A stretch of DNA of 64,000 nucleotides from Metarhizium brunneum (GCF_013426205.1 NC_089422.1:3224001-3288000); one strand, 5' to 3'; shown: positions 35,501 through 47,905, counted from the first letter of the stretch. Notes: generated from the letters alone by a model not told the origin. Program-made: numbers and translations.

Positions 35501-38500
35501 TGCCACATCAGGCACAAGGAACATGTATATGGATAGATTCCAATAGTCACTGGCTGGAGTGAAATGCGCATTGGGTGAGCATCAGCTGACGACGTCAAGA
35601 AAGACTAGCCACCGACTTGTGTGTGGCATGACGATTTTTCGGGGGTGTTTTTGTCGCATCTTTCAGCAAGTACATACATACGTAAAGGACATAGGGGGGG
35701 AGCCATTGGGGAGCCAAACAAGGTTCAGCAGGTTGACGGGATAATTGCCTATCCTGTCTGGTCAATTGTTCTGCTGCCAGGCTGGTGGGGGAAGAGGGGA
35801 AGTTGATTTTGGGAACTTGGGGACCTTGCGAGCGCAAAACCGCGCCAAGCCAGCCGCTTGTGTGCTTGTCTGCGATCCATGCAACAACCAGACATCCAAG
35901 TTCTAGCCTTCCGGCCATTCACTCACTCAAGCATGCCATCACAATGCGCCTTTTCCAACCGACCCTTCGGCACGGCCTCGACAAACTCCACAACTAGTTC
36001 GGCCGGTACCATCCTCCTAGCCAAAGCAGCCCGCAGCCACTTTCCATTGCTTTTTCCAACCGTGGACGCCATGTGAAGGGCGAGGGAGGGTACCTGCGAT
36101 GCATGGCCATCATGCGTCTCCATTTTACACGGTCCTTGTCTATGCAGAACCGCATGGTTACGACAGTAGATCTGAGGTAACCAGTACCGAGTACATGACG
36201 ATGTTCGTTGGCCTGCGCCATCTAAAAAAACACCAATTACTACTACCTAGGTAGTTACTGGGTCGTGGTAAAAGGTGGCGAGCCGGCATCCGAACTGGAC
36301 AGCTGATTGTCTGCACTTATAATTCCTAGGGCCATGTCTATTTCTAATCGGGGACGAATACAAATCATCTTTGTTCCTCTAGGCTAGATGATGAGGCTGG
36401 AAAGTCCCCAGCCCGAAAGAATGCCTTCGAGTCGGGAGTACAGGTACGGTCCAAGAATCGCTTCATATCATCGCAATGCAGGCGCTCTGGGGCATGCAGC
36501 GGCTCGATGAAACTACTCTTTGCTGGAATGTAAGCATGTAAAGCAGACCTCGGCGCCAAGAGAAACTCACTTATCTACCTGGGTATGGTAGTCATTGCTA
36601 GTTAGCAACACCTGTCCACCTGCTTTGCGCATGGACTACCCTGTAGAGCACAAAGTGCCCGGGTGTCTCGATATTTTCCAATTGGAACGATACTGAAATC
36701 CACTTGGTTTAGTATAGGCCATTACAAGTAGGTAGGAATGTCGTAGCCGAGATGCTGAAATCATCGTCATCGTCACGGATAGCCATAAAATGCCGTGACA
36801 CATGAAACGCATTGTTGTGGTTGGTAGTATTCCGCAGGCACACGCGGCCGCATAACCGGATACGCTTCAGCCCGCGGCGGCTTGGTGATTGACAGGTGAA
36901 GCCACGACTAGTCGAGGAACTGTACATACATACATACAGTAAAAGTAAAACTTGACAGCCAGGGATTCCGTTTGCTTCTCGGGGAGAGGCGGTGCCGGAA
37001 ACAAACCCGCACCATGTGTTTTAGTGAAACAAGGAATGAGGCAGTTATAGTCGGCGTGCAAGCATTCTCAACTTGAGCATTATGTCATATCTGTGACAGT
37101 ACAGGACGAGACTCCATGGTCGATTTGATGCTATTACGTGAAATGAAAGTGGTGATAAGCCGCCTGCAAGGCGGCATGTTGCAGCATCGATACGACGACG
37201 GACGAGCCCGAGTCGAGAGTACATGACAGGCATGGACGTGTTTGGTTTCCAAGTTGGCGATGCCTTGTCCTCGTATCTACAAACCTGCGTTGCATCGTCT
37301 ATTGGGCTTGGCTCCTCGTCTGCATCCGTGCCTGAGCGGCCACACCAACTGATAAGTGAATGTTCCTTTCATGCCCTCGCGGCGACTGGATGCAGAGCAT
37401 CAAGGAATGTTCTCCCGAGTTGTATAGAGAGGAGGCACGCGAGGGAGCGTCGAATTCTCCTTCCAGCGAGCGCATAGTGTCTGCCCAACTCTTGCAAGTT
37501 GCAACTCTGGGGACGGATTAGTGGGTGCAGGCATGAAGCCGAACGACGGCATTGACTTGTTTGACATGCATACGTGGTACATGATGACGATCAAGGAAGA
37601 GTTCCCATTCGAGAGAGATTGAAGGAGGGTTTCTCAAGTGTCTATGCAAGCACCTAGCAGGCATGCCCAGATGCTTGGAGTCGCACCATGAAGAATCCTG
37701 GGCCGCCGCGATCCCCGCTTGACATGGGACACTTGAAGCCATCTAACCAGCACTTCCATTTGGTAACAGCGATTGATCAACCATGGGTTAAAAAAAGTTG
37801 AACCGTATAGTCATAGGCTGGATATTTGCGGCATCTGGCCAACGCAAGAAATCGTGGTTGGCTCGAACAGGAGGAGGTATTTGCCTACTTAAGTAAGTAC
37901 ATATTGCTTACTCAAGTCTAGGTACTTACATGGGATGCTACATACAGTATCAAACATGGCGACTGGTGGCTCAGTGTACTCCGTACTTTACAACCCGAGT
38001 GCGTGTCCTGGCGATACGCGAAAATAATACATCGCTATAGACTGGACAAGTTGTCAAGACCACATGCACCTTCAATGCTGGCACCTGGGGCCTTGCATAA
38101 ATCATTACGGCTGTAGAACCGAGTTTGCCTCCTTGGGCTTACATAAACATTGATGCTGGGATTCTAGTTCTAGACTTCACTGTCACGCCTGTTGTCGATA
38201 ACGAGTGGTACTCCGTACGGCCCAGGTGCGTGCTGTATTCACCCAGGCCACCAGAAATTAACTGATGTCTGCACTTGGTGCTGCTAAGCTGCCAGGCCCG
38301 AGAGCGCTAATCATTCGGCTTATCGTGCGCTAGCTCGAGGCCTATGGATGTCTGGCCTGGCCAACGATTAGTGCTACCACCCGCCATTCGCCGCCCCAGC
38401 CGCCACCCGGAATTGACATTGACCTCACCAGACTCGTTACAGCCATCGTAACCGTCACCCGCTGCCCTTGTCCTTGCTGGCCGAGCCGTCAATTGGTTCA

Positions 38501-38988
38501 ATTGCTGCTCAAGCTCAATTGCTGTTGGTCCTTGCCTCATTCCGGTGCAACCCCAGCACCCCCAAGTCGCCGCCCGCGGACGCCTTGATAACAAACACCA
38601 CGAGACCCTCTCGGCTGTCATCGTTTCACGAAAGCCCCCATCTCACCGAGATCGAGGAGGACCGCCGTGTGCACGCGCTGATAGTTGACAGACAACAGCG
38701 GCTCGGCATCGCTTTCGTGCTACGCCGCTGCTTCAAACGGGCGCATCGTGTTTGCGCCTGCTTCGTGACCAAGTCTCAGTCAGCCAAGGGAGCTTCAATC
38801 CACCACGCATCAGGCCGGATCGACACGGCATCACGGTCGCCCCGGCAGCCGCCCCGCGAAATAATAAATCCTGCCATCTGCTGCATCGCCTGTGGCCTGT
38901 GGCCTGTGCAAACTTTATTTGCCTCAATTTTTTCTGCCAGGCCGTGTTCTCGGCTCCCCGCGTCGTCCGTCTCTTGGCTTCCAGCCCA
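32594..38988. other. Long intergenic region, 6.4 kb, between CDC24 and the F-box/WD40 gene
   Basis: Both flanking genes are transcribed away from this region, so it contains two promoters. No gene is supported inside. It is enriched in short motifs: five exact TACTCCGTA/TACGGAGTA copies (33584, 33720, 35005, 37977, 38209), GTACATACATAC-like tracts (35031, 35670, 36925) and TACCTAGGTA-type sequences (34455, 36245). A three-fold AGTGGCTC repeat is near 33430-33462, and a GACTAG/CTAGTC hairpin is near 34315-34337. Confidence 0.55.
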
Positions 38989-41900
38989 ATGGCGAAGCCT
39001 GACCAACTTCCGGCCATGGATCCGTTTTCCCCAGCACATCAGCCCGATGAAGGCTATTCGGAGGACCCTTTAAATCCTACCGTTCATCATGGTCTGCCGG
39101 CGAGTTTAGCGACATTACGGTCACCGGCAGAGCTGCCATCTTGGTTGGCAAGCAATGCCTCGGCGTTGCCAGTGTCTGTCAAGAAGGGTAATTAACAAAC
39201 ATCTTGAAACTTGACTAGTTGAGCGCTGTTGCTGACTGTTGTTTTCCTACGCAGAATTAACACTCGCGCTTCTCGATGACCTTCCCACATCGGCCATCGC
39301 CGAGATCGTCCAGCGATTAAATCCCCGGCTATACATCGATTTCGTCCAATATCTTCCAGCCGAAATCTGTCTCAAAATACTGGGATATCTAGATCCCGTT
39401 TCATTAGTTGGTGTCGCCCAAACATGCCGCGCTTGGTACGAATTGGCATTGGATCGGAAACTCTGGGAGCGCCTGTACCATCTCGAAGGCTGGAAGGCGG
39501 TGGCGAGCGAGATTGAACTGTGCGAGGGCAGAGTCAACGTTGGTCTAACAAGCTCTATTGGTCACTTACATCGAATCCAGAATGCGGATGGCCAGACCAA
39601 CAAGATTCGTGCGATACTGAATGAAGATGAAGACCAGGAAATGACAGGGACGTCTCGGAGCCAGGACATGGTCCCAGAACCAGTAGGAATCGAGGGTAGC
39701 AGCATTTTTGGAACTCCTGGCTCATCATTTTCCTCAAATCGGCAACTTATGTCACTCACAGGCGGGGATGTCGATATGGACATTAGTTTTGCGTCAAGTT
39801 CGTCAGCCTACAAGGGCAAAGGCGTAGATAGGAGCTGTGGTTCATCAGATGTTGTGCGTGCCAAGCGAAAGGAGCCCGGAGGGACACCGGAACCCTCTTT
39901 GCCTCCTATATTGCCTCCAGATCACCCAAGTGCTTCAATACGATCAACCCTGTGGGCTTGGGACATTGGTAGCTCAAGGTATCGCATTAACTGGAAGTAT
40001 CTTTACAACATGCGACGACGACTGGAGTCCAACTGGGAACTTGGCAAATACACGACTTTCCAGCTGCCACACCCTCAGTACCCCGAAGAGGGACATCAAG
40101 AATGCGTTTATACTCTGCAGTTCGACGCAGACTATTTAGTGAGCGGCAGCAGAGACCAGACGATGCGTATTTGGAACGTTCGAACGCGTCGCCTAGTTCG
40201 ACCCCCGCTAATCGGACACAATGGTTCGGTCTTGTGTCTGCAGTTTGACGCTCACCCCTCCGAGGATATCATTGTTTCGGGCAGCAGTGACTCTAATGTC
40301 TTCATCTGGAAATTCTCAACCGGCGAGCTTATTCAACAAATTACCAAGGCGCATCGTGAGTCAGTTTTGAATGTTCGCTTCGACAAACGGATTCTTGTCA
40401 CATCCTCGAAAGACAAAACCATCAAAATCTTTAACAGAAGACCACTTCGCTTTGGAGAGCTGGGGTATGGGGCGGGCGAGTCGGCATTCAGCGCCGTTGG
40501 GAAGACCATCAAGCGATACGGCTATGAACCGGATTTAGCCCAGGAGCTACCTGTCAAGGAACCATATACCATGATTGGTCGGTTGGAAGGCCACGGTGCT
40601 GCCGTCAATGCCATTCAGGTTAGAGATCGCACCATCGTGTCTGTGTCCGGAGACCGGCATATCAAGGTTTGGGACTGGCCGGACCAAGTGTGCACGCAAA
40701 CCATCCCTGCTCACGATAAGGGCATCGCCTGCGTCGAGTTCGACGGACGACGAATTGTAAGTGGTAGCAGTGACTACGAGGTGTGCATTTTTGACGCGCC
40801 TACCGGGTTGAAGGTTGCACAATTACGTGGCCACGCGCATTTGGTCAGAACCGTGCAAGCGGGCTTTGGTGATCTGCCATACAGCAAGGCTGAAGATGAG
40901 GTGGATGCCAAGATTGTGGATGCTGAGTACTTCAAAGCTGTTGAGGCCGGAGAGGTGGCCCGTGATGGTGAGAGACGAAACCGAAGAACTAGGAGAGTGA
41001 ACGCAGGGAGCTCTAGGCCGGCTGATGTGCAGGCATTTGGAGCCAAGGTGCCACCTGGAGGGGGCGGCGGTCGCAAGTATGGACGAATTGTGTCTGGGTC
41101 ATACGATCAGAGCATCATTATTTGGAGACGTGACAAGGAGGGTGTTTGGAAACCGGCCCATCACCTTCGCCAGGAAGAGGCGGCAGCTGCAGCGCAGAGA
41201 AACATGGCCCTGGCCATACCGCCACAACCCATCCTACAACCTACTTTTTCAAATCAACACCAAGGGGGCCTCCCAATGCACCCATCTGCTGGTCCCCCGG
41301 CCATGCGCATTCCTGCCTCCCGCAGCAGACTCCCGCCCCTTGGGGAGATGAGCCAGGCCAGCGTCGACCCCAGCGTCGGTGCGCAGGGGACCTCCGGGCT
41401 CTATATGAACTTGATTGATCAAGTCGTCCCCCTTGGTGCCCGAGCACTGGAGCAGACATTGGCCAATTATCCAGCCATGCTTAGCCACCACAACTACCTG
41501 CAGTCTGTCATTGAACGCGAGCCGTCGCCATTGGCACGCACACAGCTTCGACAAGCCATCACAGCAGCGTTAGTCGCCTTTCAAACCGGGCAGCAGTCGA
41601 CAAGACAACGCCCGGCCAGTACACCGAATCCAGCCTCAACAGCGCCGCCTGCTGCCGCTGCTGGTCCTTCTGTTGCGGGACCCAGCAATCCTCCCGGAAT
41701 GCCGGCAACGTACCAGGCCGCAGATATCCCAACCCCTAGACCAACACAAGCCATCGCCGGACCATCACTAGCTGCGATACATGTTGCTCCAGACGTGAAC
41801 ATGGCAACGGCTGCTACGCCAATGCCAAATCCTCTTCCGACCCCCACGCCTGCACCAGCTCAACCAGCCCAAGTACCAGCACAACACAACCCTCCCCCGC

Positions 41901-42082
41901 CGGCGCATCACCACCCGCATATTGCCGGGGCAGAGAATGCACCAGCTCGCGTATTCAAGCTCCAGTTCGATGCTCGCAAGATTGTGTGCTGTAGCCAAGC
42001 GCCCGTCATTGTGGGCTGGGACTTTTGCAACGGAGATAGTGAGCTCGAGGAGACTGCTCGATTCTTTGCTACAGTGGATTAG
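38989..42082 (+). CDS. FWD1: F-box/WD40 SCF substrate receptor, FWD-1/beta-TrCP-like, 1008 aa, two exons
   Basis: Exon 1 is 38989-39187, exon 2 is 39255-42082; the 67-bp intron (GTAATT...CGCAG) joins PVSVKK to ELTLALLDD. Residues about 70-97 (LLDDLPTSAIAEIVQRLNP) fit the dimerisation helix that precedes the F-box in beta-TrCP/Cdc4 proteins. The F-box at about 98-143 (LPAEICLKILGYLDPVSLVG) should bind Skp1. Six WD40 repeats follow from about residue 340 (YLVSGSRDQTMRIWN; IIVSGSSDSNVFIWK; ILVTSSKDKTIKIFN; TIVSVSGDRHIKVWD; RIVSGSSDYEVCIFD; RIVSGSYDQSIIIWR). A seventh (VFKLQFDARKIVCCS...VGWDF) comes only at the C-terminus after a long Pro/Ala-rich insert. Architecture and length fit Neurospora FWD-1, the receptor that targets the clock protein FRQ. 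The symbol is inferred from architecture. The frame is open upstream to an ATG at 38752, but the chosen start fits a usual leader. Confidence 0.85.
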
Positions 42083-42618
42083 ACACTGATTTTTTTGGCT
42101 GCTTTCCTAGCCGCCTGCATGTCAGGGAGTTGTTTCGTGCTGGATCTTATGATGAGATGGGACACTCGTGTGACCAATATTTTAATTTTTTTTTGGCGAA
42201 CTTTTGGCACTAAGGGACTGGTTTATATCTTGGAAAGAAGGTGTTGACACATACCAAGGCGCACATTGGGGCATAGGCCCATAGTTGATGGACCGTGATG
42301 GGTGTTTATGGATCGGTTGCGACTTCACTGGGAGATATCTCGCATTGACACGTGTAGGATTTAGGAATTAGGAATTAAACATTGAGTATTTTAATAAGTC
42401 ATATCCGCTACGTAAATGCCTCGACGTGGTGATCTGATGTGAAGTGCTATAGCAGTGAGTACAAAGTTGCATTCACCCACAGTGAACTCGTGCGAACCCA
42501 CGCTTGCTATGCCACATTTATCGCCGCGACCTTGAAGCAGCTTAGTTGTTTTCCAACTCCAAAGCCTCCAAAATACCGCCCCCTTGGAACATGTAGTTTT
42601 TGTCCTATACATAAGTAC
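42083..42618. other. Convergent 3' intergenic region
   Basis: Separates the 3' ends of the F-box/WD40 gene and VPS60. It should hold both 3' UTRs; no other feature is seen. Confidence 0.6.
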
Positions 42619-43257
42619 CTAACCGGCAGCCTCTTTCACTTTATCCTCCGTCTGAGGAGGCTCATCCACAAACTCGGGCATTACCTCATCCTGCAAAAAC
42701 CCAGGCACCGCACCTCCCATTTCCATTTCCAACTCTTGCTCCATCCCCAAAGCCTCCAATTCAGCATCCAGCTCTGTCTCGTCCACCTCATCCGGAATAT
42801 CATAGCTCCTCGCCAGACTCTCCTGAATCTCATTCCCCACGTCCATCAAATCCGCCATCTCATCCTGCAGCTGCTCAATCTTGTCGATATCAATCTTGCC
42901 ATATTGCTTCTGTAGCTCCTTCTTGGTCGTCTTCATCGCATCGACTTGCGTCATGACATTTTTCAAATTATCCTGCATGCTGGACGCCTGCTCCATGTTC
43001 CATACTTGGCCCTCGAGTTTTTCCTTTTCGGCCTCGTAGGCTTTGCGGCGCTGAAGGACCTTGAGGGCTTTTTGCTTGATGGCTTGCTTGCCGGGGCCTT
43101 CACGCAATTTGGACAGCTTTTCTTGGTATGCGGACAGTTCACCGTTGAGGGCTTTTAGTTTCGTATCAATAGAGGCGATCCGCGTGTCAATGTTGGTTAT
43201 GGCGCCCGAGAGAGTGGGCTTTGGGCCAGACTGTTTGGAGCCGAAAATTCGGTTCAT
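42619..43257 (-). CDS. VPS60: ESCRT-III-related protein Vps60 (CHMP5), 212 aa
   Basis: A single exon begins with the family hallmark MNRIFGSKQSGPKPTLSGAI. A Snf7-type core follows: a basic helical hairpin (AYQEKLSKLREGPGKQAIKQ, then KALKVLQRRKAYEAEKEKLE) and the QVWNMEQASSMQDNLKNVMT segment. The acidic C-terminal half (PDEVDETELDAELEALGMEQ) should carry the region that binds Vta1. Length is close to yeast Vps60 and human CHMP5. It acts on endosome membranes, where with Vta1 it stimulates the Vps4 ATPase during multivesicular-body sorting. There is no intron or truncation. Another Vps4-linked gene, VFA1, lies 9 kb away. The gene is head-to-head with the 44171 gene across 913 bp. Confidence 0.96.
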   Translation of the reverse strand: MNRIFGSKQSGPKPTLSGAITNIDTRIASIDTKLKALNGELSAYQEKLSKLREGPGKQAIKQKALKVLQRRKAYEAEKEKLEGQVWNMEQASSMQDNLKNVMTQVDAMKTTKKELQKQYGKIDIDKIEQLQDEMADLMDVGNEIQESLARSYDIPDEVDETELDAELEALGMEQELEMEMGGAVPGFLQDEVMPEFVDEPPQTEDKVKEAAG

Positions 43258-44170
43258 GGCGGTGGTTGGAACGCGGTTTTAAGGTGGCGGGAGGGGAGGT
43301 TAGGATGAAAACTACTTGAGTTCAAGATTCGGTAGAGGCTCGCTTGGAAGGTGTATCCCGAGTCGTGGCTCAGCGATACAATATTGTAGTCCAAAGGCGT
43401 CAACGTCAAAGGGATGACGTCCCAAGATTCACAGTGACGAGGGCTGGGCTGTTGGGAGCTAGAGCCGCTTCTTGGAGGGGCAGTCAGACAATGAATGCGT
43501 TTGCTGCCCCACACGACCTTGTCTCGACGTCAAAGGGCGGATCAGTCAGCACCTGGGAGCTCGCCAGCAATGCGAAACGAAAATTTGGCACTGGGATTGC
43601 TAATAACATGCCCTTTTCACAAGCAAATTCATCATTTGGAAACCTTATTGTTTTTGGAGCTCTTGAAATGATGACGTGTGATGGTACGCAACACGACGCC
43701 GCGGCTGCTCCTGCCTCGCGTACGATGCCATTTACGCGACCAGCTGTCGCTTACCTGAGTGCCATGGGCCAATGAGAACAGCCCACAATCGCTACTCTTT
43801 CACAGGCGCGTTTATTAGAAGCCCCACCACTCTATGGCCAGGGGCCCACATTGTCCCGTTCAGGACTAGCGTCCTCCGGTACGCAATGATGCTGGCTGGG
43901 CCTAGGTAAACAAATGCTAGTTAGACGGATGTATGAGAGAGAGTCTGTATTTTCCCATCTTCATCACCAGCTACTGTTACGAACAATTCAAAGCAATTTT
44001 CAAATCGCACTGCTCTTTTACGGTTTTTTGATGCTCTTAGCACAAATTCTTTGCTACTGCCGTTACGACACTTTTCACAAAACAATTTCACCAATCTGCA
44101 ACGCGCTTGCCCTGTCACTTTTCGATTACTGCAATCGCGTTCCAAACACCCGATTTCGTAGGCCGACCTC
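43258..44170. promoter_or_regulatory. Shared divergent promoter region of VPS60 and the 44171 gene
   Basis: The two genes start 913 bp apart and point away from each other. No coding region between them is supported. A 5' leader or uORFs of either gene may lie here. Confidence 0.5.
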
Positions 44171-47100
44171 ATGGACGCGCCTACTCCCCAAATCTGGGGA
44201 CTTGGGCTCAAGCCCAAGATCAGGTAAGTACATGTTCATGGTGATGGAACATCTAGACATTTATTTCTTGAATTCGGGAAACTGACATGGCGCGTCTCAC
44301 AGCTTGAACCTGCCCCCGTCTTTCGTTATCTTCTTCCCGGCACCTGACAATGGCACTTCATCTTATGGAAAGAATTCTACCGGTCTTCGCTACACAAATC
44401 TGTATGAAAATCTCATATCAAATTCCACAAGTGAATTACGTCATGTGACGGCTGAACTTACTGACTGTTGGCATTTGTAGGTCTTGGGTTGGCGTCTTAC
44501 GAGCACCAATCCCCTTCCAAAGAGAACCAGCATGGCACCGCGTCCCTACCGAATACCTCCCTTCGCAGAACACCAATCTTACCCGTATTGTCATGAGACG
44601 AACATGTCACCCACAGCCACGTCTATATGGAACTCGCTTTTTCGTATCTGGAAACTCGGAAATTGCTGCCACCAAGCGCATTGCGGCCTGGACAGAACCG
44701 ACAAAATGCAAGATGCCCCCGAAGAAGTCTCTCAGACTCAAGTCATTCAAACCAAATGAATTTCTTATCGCATTTTGTGGCGGACCTGAATCCGAGGCCG
44801 AGACGACTCATTTCTTCATGAAAGCAAAAGGCAAGTCTCTTGACAAAGTCTCTTGTTCACGTTTGTACTAACGTGCTATCCAGTGGACATTGCCAATGGA
44901 ATCCTGGAAATCGACCCAGAGCTTCTTCGCGCCGAGCTCAGGTTTCTGCAGACCCAGACTCATCGCTCAACTATTCCTGCCAAACGACGCATTGCTGGAA
45001 ACGACTGTATCGAAACACATGGGCTCTGGGGCGGATACAAGCTGATAACATACACCGAAGTCCTTCATCTCACTCGCGTAGCCACTAACAGGGGTGGCAC
45101 ACGGATTACGTTTTTGGAAGGTTCCATTACTGATGTGGCCTACAATTTCAAAGAGATGGGATGCTATAGCACCCGAGAGCGAGTTGCGATATGTGGCGAA
45201 CGACCCCTGCCGGTCATTGCAGATGAGCCTGAACCTCTGAGCATGCTTGAGCTTGACAAGTTCCAGGACGAGTCGGGCAAATCGCCAACCAAGAAATCAC
45301 CGCTTCCCATTGAACCACTCAAGGCCTCTCCTCGTTATTTGAGCGATACTGTCGTCAAGCTGATGCCTGCGACGAGCCCCCAAGTGGCCATTTCTCCTGT
45401 CAAATCTCTTGGATCACCTTCCACACCTTTTGTTGATTCGCCTTGTTCAATTGAAGCGGCCCAGAGCCCTTCGCCACTGGCTCGTGTCATCGCTCACGGT
45501 GCACCCTCTTCACCACTTGCTGATATTCCCTGCCTGTCTCCCGGCCCGACGAAGCACTTCTGTGCACCCTCATATGACTCTTCGTTCTCGAACTTGAACA
45601 ACACTACGAACCTGTGTCCGTCACTTCAGCTATCACCAACCAAGGTCTCCGAACCTATTGCGCAGACACCTTCGAAAGTGTCCAAGGCGGAACCTTCAAC
45701 TCCTCTTCAGACTGCTACTCCACTGCAGAATGGCAAGGCTGGTCTGGGCCTAGTCGAATCCATTCCGACATCGACACCCAAGCTCGACAAATCCTCTCTG
45801 CAACCGATTTCGTCTATTGATTCAGCTCAACTCAAGTTTGGGCCCTCTACTTCATGTTTCAACGCGCCTACCTGGCTCAGTAGCACTATTACTAGTAGAG
45901 CTAAACAGACCACCAAAAAGATCACTCGACGCAACAGTGAACCTGTGACTCGCAGCCTCGTCCGAACACAGATTGCCCGACGACAGACAATCTCGCCTCG
46001 CAAGTATGACTTTACGAGTGAGGGTGTCTTCGTGGCACAACACGAAGTTGCCTCCGATGGCCACAACCCTGTTCCTATGAACTTGGGTCGAACTCCCGAA
46101 AAGCCAGCTTTTTCCGAGCCTGCCTCGACTATGACGACACCTGCCATTTCTTGGGGCAAAATGACAGGTCGCAAGTCTGGCGACGGTGTCCAGAGCACAC
46201 CCGCTCCAAAGCGAGCCGGGAACAAAGACGGCATGCGCAAAATCGACGTGCGCCGACATCCCAACATTTTTCGAGCTTCCGGTCCTTCTCCCGTTTCCAG
46301 TCCTCTGGCAATCAATCGCTTGGCTGAGATGGCTGTCGAATGCTGCGGTGGCCAGGCTAAGGTCATGGTCACTGAAGAGAACGGCAGGCTCGTTGTTAGG
46401 TTTAAGCTACCTACCGAGTATACATACTTGTTTCCCAATAGTCAGGGCATGGACGAATCTCGTTTCACCACGACCCCTTCTTGCATATCTTCATCACCAC
46501 GAATTACCTTCGAAGAAGTCAACGAACTTGCCTTGACAAACGGTCAAGATTCGCCACGAACTGAGCAAGCTATCTCGCCTTCTTCGATGCACAATGAACA
46601 CATCATCTCAGCCGTATCGGACTTGGCCAGTCCTCCTGTGGTGACTGTCGAGGAGAATCAGGGCCCCTCGATCAGGACTCCATCACCCGAGACCAAACTG
46701 AATACTTCATTCACACCAGTCAACCGATCTATTTCCCACGACGAAGCAGTTTCACAGACGTCGCCCGCCTCTGCTCATCAAGAGCCTCACGCTGCTTCAA
46801 GTGGCAATTCCACTCAGCATGGCAGCCAGCCTGCTCAACAAAACCATTACGAAGACAGCCCGGGACGCGACTATATGAGAGACTTTATCAAGCGAACTCA
46901 TCGAAACCGCCTTTCTACCACAGAAACCGGATCTCCTGTTGCGCCAGCAGTGAGACGTGCACCACTTGGGATTAAGAGTCCCAATGTCGAAAGCCCCCAG
47001 AAGGGCAAGCGCAAGGCAGACACCGAGAACCAAGACGCTGACTCTTCTCTGAAGACATCTATTGCTCCTCTGCCTAAGAAGGTTCGACGAGCCAACAATC

Positions 47101-47804
47101 CTGGCCCAGAGAAGAAATCACTCCCCGATCCAAAGGGAAAGGCCCCAGAAGTTGGAACTCAGAACAATGATACGAAGGCAAACCCCATTGCGGTTACAAA
47201 TGGTGGCACAACCACCGACAAACGCAGTGAGGAGGAACAGGCGGAAACTGGCGCAGGATATCGCAGATCTACTAGATTGCGAGGACAGCAGCCTGGTTAC
47301 ACCGCCAAATCATCCATCCCAACCCCTATCAATCTACGAGGTCGACCCAACAGTGGTCGTGCTGGATTCAACCGCACTCGAAATGAAGAAAAGGAAATCT
47401 CCAACAAGACTCGCAAGAACACTCTCAAGAATAGAGGCAATGCAGAGTATCCCGCACAGGTCTTGGCTAGGTACCAGGAAAAGGGACTCGGCGAGGAATC
47501 CGGCGAAGCAAGTCGTGATCCCGAAGAGCCAACTAAGGGAGCGAATGGCCGCAAGTGTGTTGGATGGAAGACTCCACTCGAAGCACACCAAGGTGAAGAT
47601 GCTAAGAAATCCCGCATCGCCACCATGAAAGGCAAGAATATTGCAAAGGCAAGTGGCAGTGGCATCGTGAAGCCCACGCGAACCATGACTGCACAGAAAC
47701 AACAGCGCACCGCCAAGGTTGCAGCAACTCTGGGGATGTCCCAGAATGGAACCCCAGCAAAACCAAGTAGAGTTACACGATCGTCGACTCGAGTTCGAAC
47801 ATGA
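44171..47804 (+). CDS. Large Ser/Pro-rich protein of unknown function, 1140 aa, four exons
   Basis: Exons are 44171-44223, 44303-44401, 44481-44830 and 44884-47804; introns are 79, 79 and 53 bp. The last intron is GC-AG (GCAAGT donor). The joined frame runs MDAPTPQIWGLGLKPKI-SLNLPPSFVIFFPAPDN, TNL-SWVGVLRAPIPFQREPAW and MKAK-VDIANGILEIDPELL. The first 280 or so residues look folded and end in GGYKLITYTEVLHLTRVATN and GSITDVAYNFKEMGCYSTRE. A second short structured block lies in mid-protein (NRLAEMAVECCGGQAKVMVT, then RFKLPTEYTYLFPNS). Most of the rest is disordered, with many SP/TP sites, and turns strongly basic toward the end (KGKRKAD, RRSTRLRG, VTRSSTRVRT). This suggests a nuclear, phosphorylated, possibly DNA- or chromatin-associated protein; that is inference. 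I do not recognise the family. No membrane segment or signal peptide is visible. Confidence 0.85.
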
Positions 47805-47905
47805 GCAATTACATAATTACGATGAAAAGCAGGAAGAAATGAGGCGTTTGTTTGTTTGTTTGTTTTCCCGATTTCTGGATATCCTTATGGTTCGTTTCCT
47901 TGGGG

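Noticed and set aside
35923..36123. Minus frame with VEFVEAVPKG resembling the C-terminus of acyl-CoA ligases
   Set aside because: The similarity is limited to a few residues and upstream sequence shows no other ligase motif, so a gene relic cannot be supported.
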